NCBI RefSeq assembly: GCF_033095865.1
Contig: NZ_AP019365.1
Location: forward strand, 5,491,501-5,555,500
Direction: 5' to 3'
From: Pseudomonas sp. KU43P
GTDB taxonomy: Bacteria > Pseudomonadota > Gammaproteobacteria > Pseudomonadales > Pseudomonadaceae
DNA: 64,000 bases
Below the pieces are notes generated by a model, which was not told the DNA's origin, did no database searches, and saw only the letters and a list, made by a program, of their open reading frames with translations. This document shows positions 28,260 to 36,832 of the stretch, one piece after another. Each line of letters begins with the position of its first letter. The stretch's first letter is position 1. The translations under genes were made by a program, and so were the position numbers.

Positions 28260-29237
28260 TTACTCGCCCCAGACGTCCTTGAGGACGTTGACCCAGTTCT
28301 CGCCCATGATCTTGCGCACCACGCGTTCGGAGTGGCCGCGCTTGAGCAGGGTTTCGGTGAGGTTGGGGAACTCGCCGACGGTGCGAATGCCGAGCGGGTT
28401 GATGATCTTGCCGAAGTTGGTCAGGCGACGGGCGTAGCCCTTGTCGTGGGTCAGGTATTCGAAGAAGTCCTGCCCGTGGCCCTGGGTGAAGTCGGTGCCG
28501 ATACCGATGGCGTCTTCACCGACGATGTTCATGGTGTATTCGATGGCTTCGGCGTAGTCGTCGATGGTCGAGTCGATGCCCTTGGCCAGGAACGGCGCGA
28601 ACATGGTCACGCCAACGAAGCCGCCGTGGTCGGCGATGAACTTCAGTTCTGCGTCCGACTTGTTGCGCGGGTGCTCTTTCAGGCCCGAGGGCAAGCAGTG
28701 GGAGTAGCACACCGGTTTTTTCGATTCGAGGATGACTTCTTCGGAAGTCTTGGAGCCGACGTGGGACAGGTCGCACATGATGCCCACGCGGTTCATCTCG
28801 GCGACGATCTCGCGACCGAAGCCCGACAGCCCGCCGTCACGCTCGTAGCAGCCGGTGCCGACCAGGTTCTGGGTGTTGTAGCACATCTGCACGATGCCCA
28901 CGCCCAGCTGCTTGAACACGTCAACGTAGGCGATCTGGTCTTCGAACGCATGGGCGTTCTGGAAACCGAAGAGGATGCCGGTCTTGCCCAGCTCCTTGGC
29001 CTTGCGGATGTCGGCAGTGGTGCGCACCGGCATCACCAGGTCGCCATTCTCGCGGATCAGCTTCTGGCTGGCGGCGATATTGTCGACGGTAGCCTTGAAC
29101 CCTTCCCAGACCGACACCGTGCAGTTGGCTGCGGTCAGGCCGCCTTTGCGCATGTCTTCGAACAGCTCGCGGTTCCATTTGGCAATGATCAAACCGTCGA
29201 TGACGATGCTGTCGGCGTGTAATTCGGCTGGGCTCAT
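28260..29237 (-). CDS. M19 (membrane dipeptidase-like) protein, metal site degenerate
   Basis: This 325-residue TIM-barrel protein resembles renal dipeptidase. It retains the beta-metal histidines (His159 in DLSHVG, His180 in YSHC), the Arg-Asn pair near 191 and the IGIGTDF loop. The alpha-metal HxD motif is replaced (DGLII at 14-18), and the bridging Glu is Gln93 (GFQNAHAFE). Peptidase activity is therefore doubtful, and a different reaction is likely. It is the first gene of the dgc operon, 77 bp before the V4R gene, with a candidate GbdR site upstream. Confidence 0.82.
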   Translation of the reverse strand: MSPAELHADSIVIDGLIIAKWNRELFEDMRKGGLTAANCTVSVWEGFKATVDNIAASQKLIRENGDLVMPVRTTADIRKAKELGKTGILFGFQNAHAFEDQIAYVDVFKQLGVGIVQMCYNTQNLVGTGCYERDGGLSGFGREIVAEMNRVGIMCDLSHVGSKTSEEVILESKKPVCYSHCLPSGLKEHPRNKSDAELKFIADHGGFVGVTMFAPFLAKGIDSTIDDYAEAIEYTMNIVGEDAIGIGTDFTQGHGQDFFEYLTHDKGYARRLTNFGKIINPLGIRTVGEFPNLTETLLKRGHSERVVRKIMGENWVNVLKDVWGE

Positions 29238-29366
29238 CAGGCTGTCCCCTTTTTATCGAGTTGGGTCGCGCCGAACGGTGTGCCGGCGCTTTGGGGCCAG
29301 CATATGCCTGTGCCCCGAGGCGCCCCGATGCAAAAACGACAGGGGGTTTGCCGAAAGCGTCAATGC

Positions 29367-29392
29367 GCGACATCGACCCCTCTGGCCCGCCA
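29367..29392 (+). promoter_or_regulatory. Candidate GbdR half-site upstream of the dgc operon
   Basis: GCGACATCG at 29367, 130 bp from the first gene of the dgc operon and pointing away from it. The second half-site is poorly conserved. The rest of the 286-bp gap holds no other clear feature. Confidence 0.45.
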
Positions 29393-29523
29393 TCCGGGGA
29401 TGAGAGACAGTCTCGATAACGACCTGCGAGGGTGTTTCATGAACATTTCGTCAGGGAGCTATCGTCTTGTCTTTGGCTGAGCGAGAATCCCTGCGATTCG
29501 TCAGCCTGTTAAGGAGAAAACGG

Positions 29524-29925
29524 ATGAAATCATTGGCATGGCTGGTATTGCTGGCTGTGGTCGGCGTTGCCCACGCCGGCGAAGAAGAAAGCACGCCTTG
29601 CGACAACGTTGAAACCGACCAGCAGACTTACGCTTGCGCGGCGTTCAACAAGCAGACTGCGGAGCGTGAGTTGAAGTCGGCGTATGACGACCTGATCCAG
29701 CGTATCCGCGACCAGTATGCCGACGAAGCGGACAAGGCCACGGCGCTGGTCGGGCGCATGGAGGCGGCTGAAAAGCTGTGGACGCAGTTGCGTGATGCCG
29801 ACTGCAAGGTCGAGACCTATGCCGAAAAGCCGGGCAGCAAGGCCTTCGAGGCGGCGTGGGATACCTGCGTGGCGCAGCGCAGTGATGACCGGTCGGAGTA
29901 TTTGCAGACCATCGGGCAGCAGTGA
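29524..29925 (+). CDS. LprI-family (DUF1311) exported protein
   Basis: This 133-residue protein has a signal peptide (MKSLAWLVLLAVVGVAHA) and a mature part with four cysteines. The pattern Cys-X-to-ACAAFNKQTAERELKSAYDDL and the later DADCKVETYA is typical of DUF1311, known for lysozyme inhibition in LprI. I chose the ATG at 29524 because AAGGAG lies 7 bp before it and the signal peptide starts there. It is probably periplasmic and unrelated to the betaine genes around it. Confidence 0.85.
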   Translation: MKSLAWLVLLAVVGVAHAGEEESTPCDNVETDQQTYACAAFNKQTAERELKSAYDDLIQRIRDQYADEADKATALVGRMEAAEKLWTQLRDADCKVETYAEKPGSKAFEAAWDTCVAQRSDDRSEYLQTIGQQ

Positions 29926-29935
29926 TTCTGCGAGG

Positions 29936-30013
29936 GCCAATCGCCGGCAAGCCAACTCCCACAAGGGCCGCACCACTGTCCCTGTGGGAGCCGGCTTGCC
30001 GGCGAAGAGGCCC
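29936..30013. repeat. REP inverted pair
   Basis: A REP pair between the convergent LprI-family and cdhR genes. Confidence 0.88.
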
Positions 30014-30025
30014 GCATAGCCACCA

Positions 30026-30970
30026 TCAAACCACCCGCGCCAGCCGATCCTCCCGGGGGCACCGCGCAAACCGCGTCCGATAGCACCGGGTAAAGTACGA
30101 GGCCGACTCGAACCCGCACGCCACCGCCACCTCTAGCACGCTCATGTCGGTCTGACGCAACAACTGCCGCGCCTTGTCCAGCCTCAGGCGCAGGTAAAAG
30201 CCACTGGGTGTGTCCTCCAGGTGCACACGAAACAGCCGCTCCAGCTGCCGCCGGGTCACCTGAACCGCATCAGCCAGCACCTGGGTATTGAGCGGTTGCT
30301 CGATGTTGCCCTCCATCTCGCCAATCACCTTCACCAGCTTCTTGTTGCTGATGCCATAGCGATTGGCAATCTGCATGCGCTGGTGGTCCTGGCGCGGGCG
30401 GATCCGCCCGAGCACGAACTGCTCGGACACCTGCACAGCCAGTTCACTGCCGTGGGCCTGGGCGATCAAGTCGAGCATCAGGTCGATCGACGCAGTGCCG
30501 CCGGCACAAGTGATACGGCGACGGTCGATCTCGAACAGCTCCTGGGTCGCCTGCAACCGCGGGTAACGCTCCTTGAAGGCATCCAGCGCCTCCCAGTGCA
30601 AGGTCGCCCGATAGCCGTCGAGCAAGCCGGCCTCTGCCAGCAACATCGCCCCGGTATCGATACCCCCGAGGATCGCCCCGTCATGCTCGAAGCGGCGCAA
30701 GCCTTGCTGCAGCGCGGGGCCGAAGTGCGCCAGCGGGTCGAACCCGGCCACCACCAACAACATCTGCCCGGGCGCTTCCCGGGCCAGCGCAGCATCGGCG
30801 TTCACCGACATGCCATTGCTCGCCTGCACTGCGCCGCCGTCCAGGCTGAGCACGCGCCAGCGGTACAACGGGCCGCGAAAACGGTTAGCTACCCGAAGCG
30901 GCTCCAGGGCACTGATGAAACCCATGGCGGAAAAGCCTGGCAGCAATAGAAAGTGGATGGTGTCCGGCAT
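30026..30970 (-). CDS. cdhR: GlxA-type AraC regulator of carnitine catabolism
   Basis: This 314-residue regulator has an N-terminal DJ-1/PfpI-like sensing domain (HFLLLPGFSAMGFISALEPL; GGIDTGAMLLAEAGLLDG near 105) and a C-terminal AraC double helix-turn-helix (TRRQLERLFRVHL, VAVACGFESASYFTRCYRTR). It is divergent to the carnitine genes, as cdhR is in P. aeruginosa, and would activate them in response to carnitine. I chose the ATG at 30970 (MPDTIHFLLL) because the domain starts there. Confidence 0.88.
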   Translation of the reverse strand: MPDTIHFLLLPGFSAMGFISALEPLRVANRFRGPLYRWRVLSLDGGAVQASNGMSVNADAALAREAPGQMLLVVAGFDPLAHFGPALQQGLRRFEHDGAILGGIDTGAMLLAEAGLLDGYRATLHWEALDAFKERYPRLQATQELFEIDRRRITCAGGTASIDLMLDLIAQAHGSELAVQVSEQFVLGRIRPRQDHQRMQIANRYGISNKKLVKVIGEMEGNIEQPLNTQVLADAVQVTRRQLERLFRVHLEDTPSGFYLRLRLDKARQLLRQTDMSVLEVAVACGFESASYFTRCYRTRFARCPREDRLARVV

Positions 30971-31116
30971 CGAATGCTCCACAGTTAAGGTGGTCGCTTG
31001 CGTGCAATTGTTGGTCGCCAGGGTGCGAATTTCCACCCCGCCAGCGGCGTAGCGTATCCACACGGTCCGCAGAGGCCGCCCACCATAACAATATGCACTG
31101 CCGATGGAGAGCCACC

Positions 31117-32061
31117 ATGCACAGCTTGATCCGCCGCAGCCTGTTGTCACTAGCCTTGAGCAGCATCGTCGCTACCCCGCTTTTCGCCGCCGAGCCTGCG
31201 GCCTGCAAGAACGTGCGCTTGGGCGTGGTCAACTGGACCGACGTCATTGCCACCAGCGCCATGGCCCAGGTGCTGCTCGACGGCCTGGGATACCAGACCA
31301 AGCAGACCAGCGCCTCGCAGCAGATCATCTTTGCCGGTATCCGCGACAAGCGCCTGGACATGTTCCTGGGGTACTGGAACCCGATCATGACCCAGACCAT
31401 TACTCCGTTCATCGATGCCCAGCAGGTGAAGGTGCTGGAAAAGCCGAGCCTGGAAGATGCCCGGGCGACCCTGGCAGTGCCGAAGTACCTGTATGACAAA
31501 GGCCTGAAGACCTTTGCCGACATCCACAAGTTCGAGAAGGAACTGGGCGGCAAGATCTACGGCATCGAGCCCGGCTCCGGTGCCAACACCCAGATCAAGG
31601 CAATGATCACCAAGAACCAGTTCGACCTGGGCAAGTTCCAGCTGGTCGAGTCCAGCGAAGCCGGCATGCTCGCCGCCGTCGACCGCGCCGTGCGGCGCAA
31701 GGAAGCGGTGGTGTTCTTCGGCTGGGCACCACACCCGATGAACGTGAACATCGACATGGCCTACCTGGGAGACAGCCAGGATGCCCTGGGCCCTGACGAA
31801 GGGCGTGCCACGGTATGGACGGTGACCGCCCCGGATTACGCCGATCGCTGCCCCAACGCCCACCGCCTGCTGGCCAACCTGAACTTCAGCGCCGAGGACG
31901 AGAGCCGCATGATGCAACCGCTGCTCGACCACAAAGACGCGCTGGAATCGGCCCGCCAGTGGCTCAAGGACCACCCCGAGGACAAGGCCCGCTGGCTTGA
32001 GGGTGTGACCACCTTCGATGGCAAGCCTGCTGCCGACAATCTCAAGCTCACCGCCAACTGA
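31117..32061 (+). CDS. caiX: Carnitine-binding periplasmic protein, orphan ABC substrate-binding protein
   Basis: This 314-residue protein of the glycine-betaine-binding (OpuAC) family has a signal peptide ending LFAAEP. It shares [20 protein letters not shown] and [11 protein letters not shown] with ChoX at 38651, showing the same betaine-type fold with a changed pocket. No permease or ATPase gene is beside it, so it probably docks on ChoW/ChoV encoded 8 kb away, as known for CaiX of P. aeruginosa. I chose the ATG at 31117, at the start of the signal peptide. Confidence 0.88.
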   Translation: MHSLIRRSLLSLALSSIVATPLFAAEPAACKNVRLGVVNWTDVIATSAMAQVLLDGLGYQTKQTSASQQIIFAGIRDKRLDMFLGYWNPIMTQTITPFIDAQQVKVLEKPSLEDARATLAVPKYLYDKGLKTFADIHKFEKELGGKIYGIEPGSGANTQIKAMITKNQFDLGKFQLVESSEAGMLAAVDRAVRRKEAVVFFGWAPHPMNVNIDMAYLGDSQDALGPDEGRATVWTVTAPDYADRCPNAHRLLANLNFSAEDESRMMQPLLDHKDALESARQWLKDHPEDKARWLEGVTTFDGKPAADNLKLTAN

Positions 32062-32064
32062 CAG

Positions 32065-32200
32065 GGCCTCATCGCCGGCAAGCCGGCTCCTACAGGGAAA
32101 ACGCTCACCAGGGTTCACCACGAACCCTGCTCCCACAGGGCAATCACTCACCAGGGTTCACCGCGAACCCTGTGGGAGCCGGCTTGCCGGCGATAAGGCC
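32065..32200. repeat. REP pair with an internal tandem duplication
   Basis: A REP pair whose spacer holds two copies, 43 bp apart (32105 and 32148), of TCACCAGGGTTCACC followed by CGAACCCTG. Each copy is a small hairpin (CAGGGTTC with GAACCCTG). Confidence 0.85.
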
Positions 32201-32225
32201 ACCACAGACACCACAAGGAACCGCC

Positions 32226-33110
32226 ATGAACCACGACGTCATCATCACCTGCGCCCTCACTGGCGCCGGCGACACCGTTGCCAAGAGCCACCTGGTCCCC
32301 GTCACCCCCAAACAGATCGCCGAATCCGCCGTGGAAGCCGCAAAGGCCGGCGCCACCGTGGTCCACTGCCACGTCCGCGACCCGCAGACCGGCCGCTTCA
32401 GCCGCGACGTGAACCTCTACCGCGAGGTCATGGAGCGCATCCGCGAAGCCGACGTCGACGTCATCGTCAACCTCACCGCCGGCATGGGCGGCGACCTGGA
32501 GATTGGCCCTGGCGAAAACCCCATGGAATTCGGCCCCGGCACCGACCTGATCGGCCCGCTGGAGCGCCTGGCCCACGTCGAGGCGCTGCTGCCGGAGATC
32601 TGCACCCTGGACTGCGGCACCCTCAACTTCGGCGATGGCAACGCCATCTATGTCTCCACCCCTGCGCAGCTGCGCGCCGGCGCCAAGCGCATCACCGAGC
32701 TGGGCGTGAAGGCCGAACTGGAAATCTTCGACACCGGCCACCTGTGGTTCGCCAAGCAGATGATGAAAGAAGGCCTGCTCGAAGACCCGCTGTTCCAACT
32801 GTGCCTGGGCATCCCATGGGGCGCGCCGGCCGACACCACCACCATGAAGGCGATGGTCGACAACCTGCCGGCCAATGTCACCTGGGCCGGTTTCGGCATC
32901 GGTCGCATGCAGATGCCGATGGCCGCACAGGCCGTGCTGCTCGGCGGCAACGTGCGGGTCGGCCTGGAAGACAACCTGTACCTGGACCGTGGCGTGCTGG
33001 CCAGCAACGGCCAACTGGTGGAGCGCGCAGCCGAGATCATCACCCGTATGGGTGGCCGCGTCCTCTCTCCGGCAGAAGGCCGGGAAAAAATGAACCTCAA
33101 GCGCCGCTGA
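32226..33110 (+). CDS. BKACE enzyme, dehydrocarnitine cleavage
   Basis: This 294-residue beta-keto acid cleavage enzyme would convert 3-dehydrocarnitine plus acetyl-CoA into betainyl-CoA and acetoacetate. The zinc motif [12 protein letters not shown] is near residue 47, and the C-terminal [14 protein letters not shown] carries the acidic ligand of the family. It starts after a REP pair and ends 18 bp before carnitine dehydrogenase, in the same transcript. The substrate is set by its neighbours. Confidence 0.9.
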   Translation: MNHDVIITCALTGAGDTVAKSHLVPVTPKQIAESAVEAAKAGATVVHCHVRDPQTGRFSRDVNLYREVMERIREADVDVIVNLTAGMGGDLEIGPGENPMEFGPGTDLIGPLERLAHVEALLPEICTLDCGTLNFGDGNAIYVSTPAQLRAGAKRITELGVKAELEIFDTGHLWFAKQMMKEGLLEDPLFQLCLGIPWGAPADTTTMKAMVDNLPANVTWAGFGIGRMQMPMAAQAVLLGGNVRVGLEDNLYLDRGVLASNGQLVERAAEIITRMGGRVLSPAEGREKMNLKRR

Positions 33111-33128
33111 TCCCTTCAGGAGACCGAT

Positions 33129-34094
33129 ATGCCCTTCATTACCGAGATCAAGACTTTCGCTGCCCTGGGTAGCGGCGTGATCGGCAGCGGCTGGGTTGCC
33201 CGCGCCCTTGCCCACGGCCTGGACGTGGTTGCCTGGGACCCGGCACCCGGTGCCGAACAGGCACTGCGCAAGCGCATCGCCAACGCCTGGCCGGCACTGG
33301 AAAAACAGGGCTTGGCACCCGGTGCGGCACAAGATCGTTTGAAGTTCGTTGCCACCATCGAGGAATGTGTTCGCGACGCCGACTTCATCCAGGAAAGCGC
33401 GCCAGAGCGTCTGGACCTCAAGCTCGACCTGCATGCGAAGATCAGCGCTGCTGCCAAACCCAACGCCATCATCGGTTCCAGCACTTCGGGCCTGCTGCCC
33501 AGCGAGTTCTACGAGTCGGCTACTCACCCCGAGCGCTGCGTGGTCGGCCACCCGTTCAACCCGGTATACCTGCTGCCACTGGTGGAGATCGTTGGCGGCA
33601 ACCGGACCGCACCTGAAGCCATCGAGGCGGCAAAAACCATCTATACCGCACTGGGCATGCGCCCACTGCACGTGCGCAAGGAAGTGCCCGGCTTCATCGC
33701 CGACCGCCTGCTCGAAGCGCTGTGGCGCGAGGCGCTGCACCTGGTCAACGACGGCGTCGCGACCACGGGCGAAATCGACGACGCGATCCGCTTCGGCGCC
33801 GGCCTGCGCTGGTCGTTCATGGGCACCTTCCTGACCTACACCCTGGCCGGTGGCGATGCCGGCATGCGCCACTTCATGTCGCAGTTCGGCCCGGCGCTGA
33901 AGCTGCCCTGGACGTATCTGCCAGCGCCGGAACTGACCGACAAGCTGATCGATGACGTGGTGGACGGCACCTCCGAGCAACTGGGCGAACGCAGCATCGC
34001 GGCGCTGGAGCGCTACCGTGACGACACGCTGCTGGCGGTGCTGGAGGCGGTGAAGACCAGCAAGGCCAGCCATGGCATGTCGTTCAGCGACTGA
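33129..34094 (+). CDS. lcdH: L-carnitine dehydrogenase
   Basis: This 321-residue NAD-dependent enzyme of the 3-hydroxyacyl-CoA dehydrogenase fold oxidises L-carnitine to 3-dehydrocarnitine. The Rossmann motif [17 protein letters not shown] is near residue 16. The [12 protein letters not shown] and [18 protein letters not shown] segments (about 115-160) are typical. A ribosome-binding site AGGAG lies before the ATG. It sits between the BKACE and thioesterase genes. The gene is also called cdhA in P. aeruginosa. Confidence 0.92.
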   Translation: MPFITEIKTFAALGSGVIGSGWVARALAHGLDVVAWDPAPGAEQALRKRIANAWPALEKQGLAPGAAQDRLKFVATIEECVRDADFIQESAPERLDLKLDLHAKISAAAKPNAIIGSSTSGLLPSEFYESATHPERCVVGHPFNPVYLLPLVEIVGGNRTAPEAIEAAKTIYTALGMRPLHVRKEVPGFIADRLLEALWREALHLVNDGVATTGEIDDAIRFGAGLRWSFMGTFLTYTLAGGDAGMRHFMSQFGPALKLPWTYLPAPELTDKLIDDVVDGTSEQLGERSIAALERYRDDTLLAVLEAVKTSKASHGMSFSD

Positions 34095-34104
34095 GGAGAC
34101 CCCG

Positions 34105-34581
34105 ATGCCCGCACTGATCACCTACCGCACCCCAGTCCAGGAGGACTGGGTCGACTACAACGGGCACCTGCGCGATGCCTTCTACCTGCTGATCTTCAGC
34201 TACGCCACCGATGCGCTGATGGAGCGCATCGGCCTGGATGCCGACAGCAGGGGGCAGAGTGGGCAGTCGCTGTTTACCCTGGAAGCCCATATCAACTACC
34301 TGCACGAAGTGAAGCTGGGCACCGAAGTGTGGGTGCAGACGCAAATCATCGGCTTCGATCGCAAGCGCCTGCAGGTCTATCACAGCTTGCACCGGCAAGG
34401 GTTCGGCGACGCGCTGGCGGTCAGCGAGCAGATGCTGCTGCATGTCGACTTGGCGGGCCCGAAAGCGGCACCGTTCAGTGAGCGCAGCGCCGGGTTGCTG
34501 CAGGCACTGGTCGATAGCCAGCACGATCTGCAAGTACCTGAATACGTCGGACGAGTGATTGCCCTCCCCCCCGCTAAATAA
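34105..34581 (+). CDS. Hot-dog thioesterase, probable betainyl-CoA thioesterase
   Basis: This 158-residue 4HBT-type protein shows VDYNGHLRDAFYLLIFSYATD near residues 14-34, the hot-dog helix motif with the catalytic Asp/Asn region. It follows carnitine dehydrogenase by 10 bp with GGAG at the right distance. In this operon it would hydrolyse betainyl-CoA to glycine betaine and CoA. Family firm; substrate inferred from context. Confidence 0.86.
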   Translation: MPALITYRTPVQEDWVDYNGHLRDAFYLLIFSYATDALMERIGLDADSRGQSGQSLFTLEAHINYLHEVKLGTEVWVQTQIIGFDRKRLQVYHSLHRQGFGDALAVSEQMLLHVDLAGPKAAPFSERSAGLLQALVDSQHDLQVPEYVGRVIALPPAK

Positions 34582-34589
34582 ACGGCAGG

Positions 34590-34629
34590 CAAAAAAATGG
34601 CCCCGGAAAGCCGTGAGCATCCGGGGCCA
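34590..34629 (-). terminator. Hairpin with A/T tract behind the carnitine operon
   Basis: TGGCCCCGGA (34598) and TCCGGGGCCA (34620) form a perfect 10-bp stem. The A run lies on the plus-strand 5' side, so the strong terminator reads on the minus strand; read from the left the hairpin lacks a T tract. Confidence 0.6.
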
Positions 34630-34855
34630 AGAGAGCGAGCAACATCCACTGTGCGTGAGCGAGGGTGACCAAACCCTCTGGTACCGTGAATGGCTTCAGT
34701 GTGCGGGCTTGCCGGGCAAGGGATTTAGCCGTAAACGACCTGTTCTTAGCCAAAGCAGCCATGGCGACAATCTGTGGTTGCGGGGCTGTCGTGCTCGTCA
34801 CAGAATCGGTCGTGAATCAAGCAGCACTCTCTTCGCGATAAAAGGGACAACAGCC

Positions 34856-35113
34856 ATGATGCATGCGGATTTGATTGATCAGGACGACCTGGCAGGCCAC
34901 CTGCGCGCGCGCGGTTTCGACATCCCCGCCGGGGCCTCTGCCGAGCAGGCCTGCGAGGCGGTGGTACGCGGGCTGACCGAGCCCAATGCCCGGGCGCTCA
35001 AGGGCATGGTCGAGCAGATGTATACCGGTAGTGCGACGATCTTGCCGGCAGTGCGCCAGGCCATCGACAAGCAACTGCTGCCGGCGTTGGCGCAGTTCAA
35101 CAAACGCGCGTAA
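34856..35113 (+). CDS. Small protein of unknown function
   Basis: This 85-residue acidic, probably helical cytoplasmic protein begins MMHADLIDQDDLAGHLRARG and has no Cys-rich or membrane segment. Two adjacent in-frame ATGs (34856, 34859) are possible starts, with AAAGGG upstream. It stands alone between the carnitine operon and gbdR, and codon use is like its neighbours. I do not recognise a family; conservation beside gbdR would be the main clue to a role. Confidence 0.65.
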   Translation: MMHADLIDQDDLAGHLRARGFDIPAGASAEQACEAVVRGLTEPNARALKGMVEQMYTGSATILPAVRQAIDKQLLPALAQFNKRA

Positions 35114-35128
35114 TCGGTCCTTCCTGTA

Positions 35129-35226
35129 CCGGCCTCATCGCCGGCAAGCCGGCTCCCACAGGTAGATCACTGCCTTTGAGAACAGTGGTGTACGTGTGGG
35201 AGCCGGCTTGCCCGTGATGAGGCCGG
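35129..35226. repeat. REP inverted pair
   Basis: A REP pair between the convergent small gene and gbdR. Confidence 0.9.
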
Positions 35227-35233
35227 TGCTGTT

Positions 35234-36340
35234 TCAGAGCCTCACACTGGCAAAGGTCGACTCATTGCGCGCCTGGCTCAGTGCGGCCATCGGCCCGCTG
35301 TGCGGCGACAGCGCCATGGCCTGCGGAATCGGCATCATCGCCACCTGCTGCGCCGTATTGGAGCCAACGCGCTCATCGCGCGGCGGAATGCCAAAGTACT
35401 CGCGGTAGCACTTGGAGAAGTGCGGCGTGGACACGAAGCCGCACACCGACGCCACTTCGATGATCGACATCGGCGTCTGCTTGAGCAGCTGCCGTGCGCG
35501 GATCAGGCGCAGCTTCAGGTAGTAGCGCGACGGCGAACAGTGCAGGTACTTCTGGAACAGCCGCTCGAGCTGGCGCCGCGACACGGACACGTACACCGCC
35601 AGCTCGTCCAGGTCGATCGGCTCTTCGAGGTTGGCCTCCATCAGCGCGACGATCTCCTGCAGCTTCGGCTGGTTGGTGCCGAGCATGTGCTTGAGCGGCA
35701 CGCGCTGGTGGTCCTGCTCGTTGCGAATGCGCTCGTAGACGAACATCTCCGAGATCGCCGCCGACAGCTCGCGGCCGTGATCACGGCTGATCAGGTGCAG
35801 CATCATGTCCAGCGGCGCGGTGCCGCCGGAGCTGGTGAAGCGGTTGCGGTCGAGAGTGAACAGGCGTGTGCTCATGTTCACCCGTGGGAAGGCCTCCTGC
35901 ATCGCCGCCAGGCATTCCCAGTGCACGCTGCAGTCGAAGCCATCGAGCAAGCCGGCGCAGGCCAATGCCCAGCTACCGGTGCACACCGCACCAAGGCGGC
36001 GCGACTGGCGCGCCTGGGCCTGCAACCAGGTGACGTGCTCGCGGGTGACCGAACGCTGGATGCCGACGCCTCCGCAGACAATCACCGTGTCCACGGCCGG
36101 CGCGTTGGCGATGGCGGCATCCGGGGTGATCTGCAGACCGTCACTGGCCCACACCTGCCCGCCGTCGATGGTCAGGGTGTGCCAGCGGTACAGCTCGCGC
36201 CCGGACAGCTGGTTGGCCATGCGCAGCGGCTCGACGGCCGAGGCGAGGGAGATCAGGGTGAAATTGTCCAAAAGAAGAAACCCGATGGACTGGGGTGCTG
36301 TGCGGTTCTGGGTTGGGTTCCCGGAGGTGTACGACGTCAT
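35234..36340 (-). CDS. gbdR: GbdR, GlxA/AraC-type activator of betaine catabolism
   Basis: This 368-residue regulator responds to glycine betaine and dimethylglycine and activates gbc, dgc, sox and transport genes in Pseudomonas. It has a DJ-1/PfpI-like N-terminal domain (GFLLLDNFTLISLASAVEPL; VCTGSWALACAGLLDG near 140) and a C-terminal AraC domain (SRRQLERLFQKYLHCSP, VASVCGFVSTPHFSKCYRE). It is encoded between the carnitine genes and sdaA. A 492-bp upstream region holds an inverted repeat and a leader hairpin. Confidence 0.92.
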   Translation of the reverse strand: MTSYTSGNPTQNRTAPQSIGFLLLDNFTLISLASAVEPLRMANQLSGRELYRWHTLTIDGGQVWASDGLQITPDAAIANAPAVDTVIVCGGVGIQRSVTREHVTWLQAQARQSRRLGAVCTGSWALACAGLLDGFDCSVHWECLAAMQEAFPRVNMSTRLFTLDRNRFTSSGGTAPLDMMLHLISRDHGRELSAAISEMFVYERIRNEQDHQRVPLKHMLGTNQPKLQEIVALMEANLEEPIDLDELAVYVSVSRRQLERLFQKYLHCSPSRYYLKLRLIRARQLLKQTPMSIIEVASVCGFVSTPHFSKCYREYFGIPPRDERVGSNTAQQVAMMPIPQAMALSPHSGPMAALSQARNESTFASVRL

Positions 36341-36618
36341 CGCGATTTCTCCTCACACAATGCTGGGTGTGCCTCAGGCGGGCACTGATTTCTTGTTATT
36401 GACCCCCTGGTCATTTTCCGGGGGTAAGTATCCAATCTCAACGCAAACGCCGTGCCTGAAGTTGAACGGCCATCCAAAAAAACCTGAAAACGACGCCTTT
36501 ATTGAGCAATTCAAAGCCTTGGGTCGAGTTGGTCAGTCATCGAAAACCAGCGCGCTAGCGCGTTGCGTGTAACGGTTGAGCAATTTAGTGACACGCCTAG
36601 TGTGGGTTTCCCAGAAAC

Positions 36619-36634
36619 GACACTCTTGAGTGTC
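36619..36634. promoter_or_regulatory. Inverted repeat GACACTC-TT-GAGTGTC
   Basis: A perfect 7-bp inverted repeat with 2-bp spacer, about 280 bp upstream of gbdR. A related GTGACACGCCTAGTGTG lies some 35 bp to its left, so two operator-like palindromes occur in tandem. The binding protein is unknown. Confidence 0.35.
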
Positions 36635-36727
36635 ACCGACAATGCCCGCACTGATCGCGACATCCGACGACCGGCCATGCGCCAAAACAGGGCAGTACCG
36701 GGCGTGTTGCTTCTTTATGAATGCAGT

Positions 36728-36822
36728 GGCCCTATCGCCGGCAAGCCGGCTCCCACAGGGAGGTCACAGCGCTCAGAGCCTGTGCTGTATCTGTGGGAGC
36801 CGGCTTGCCGGCGATAGGGCCA
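36728..36822. repeat. REP inverted pair
   Basis: A REP pair just behind the sdaA stop codon. Confidence 0.92.
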
Positions 36823-36832
36823 AATGAGGGTG

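Larger units (their letters stand above)
36341..36832. other. gbdR upstream region
   Basis: This 492-bp gap separates sdaA from gbdR. It contains ACCCCC/GGGGGT (36402-36425), a possible leader hairpin on the gbdR transcript, an inverted repeat at 36619-36634, and the REP pair at 36728-36822. No coding sequence is supported. Confidence 0.6.
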
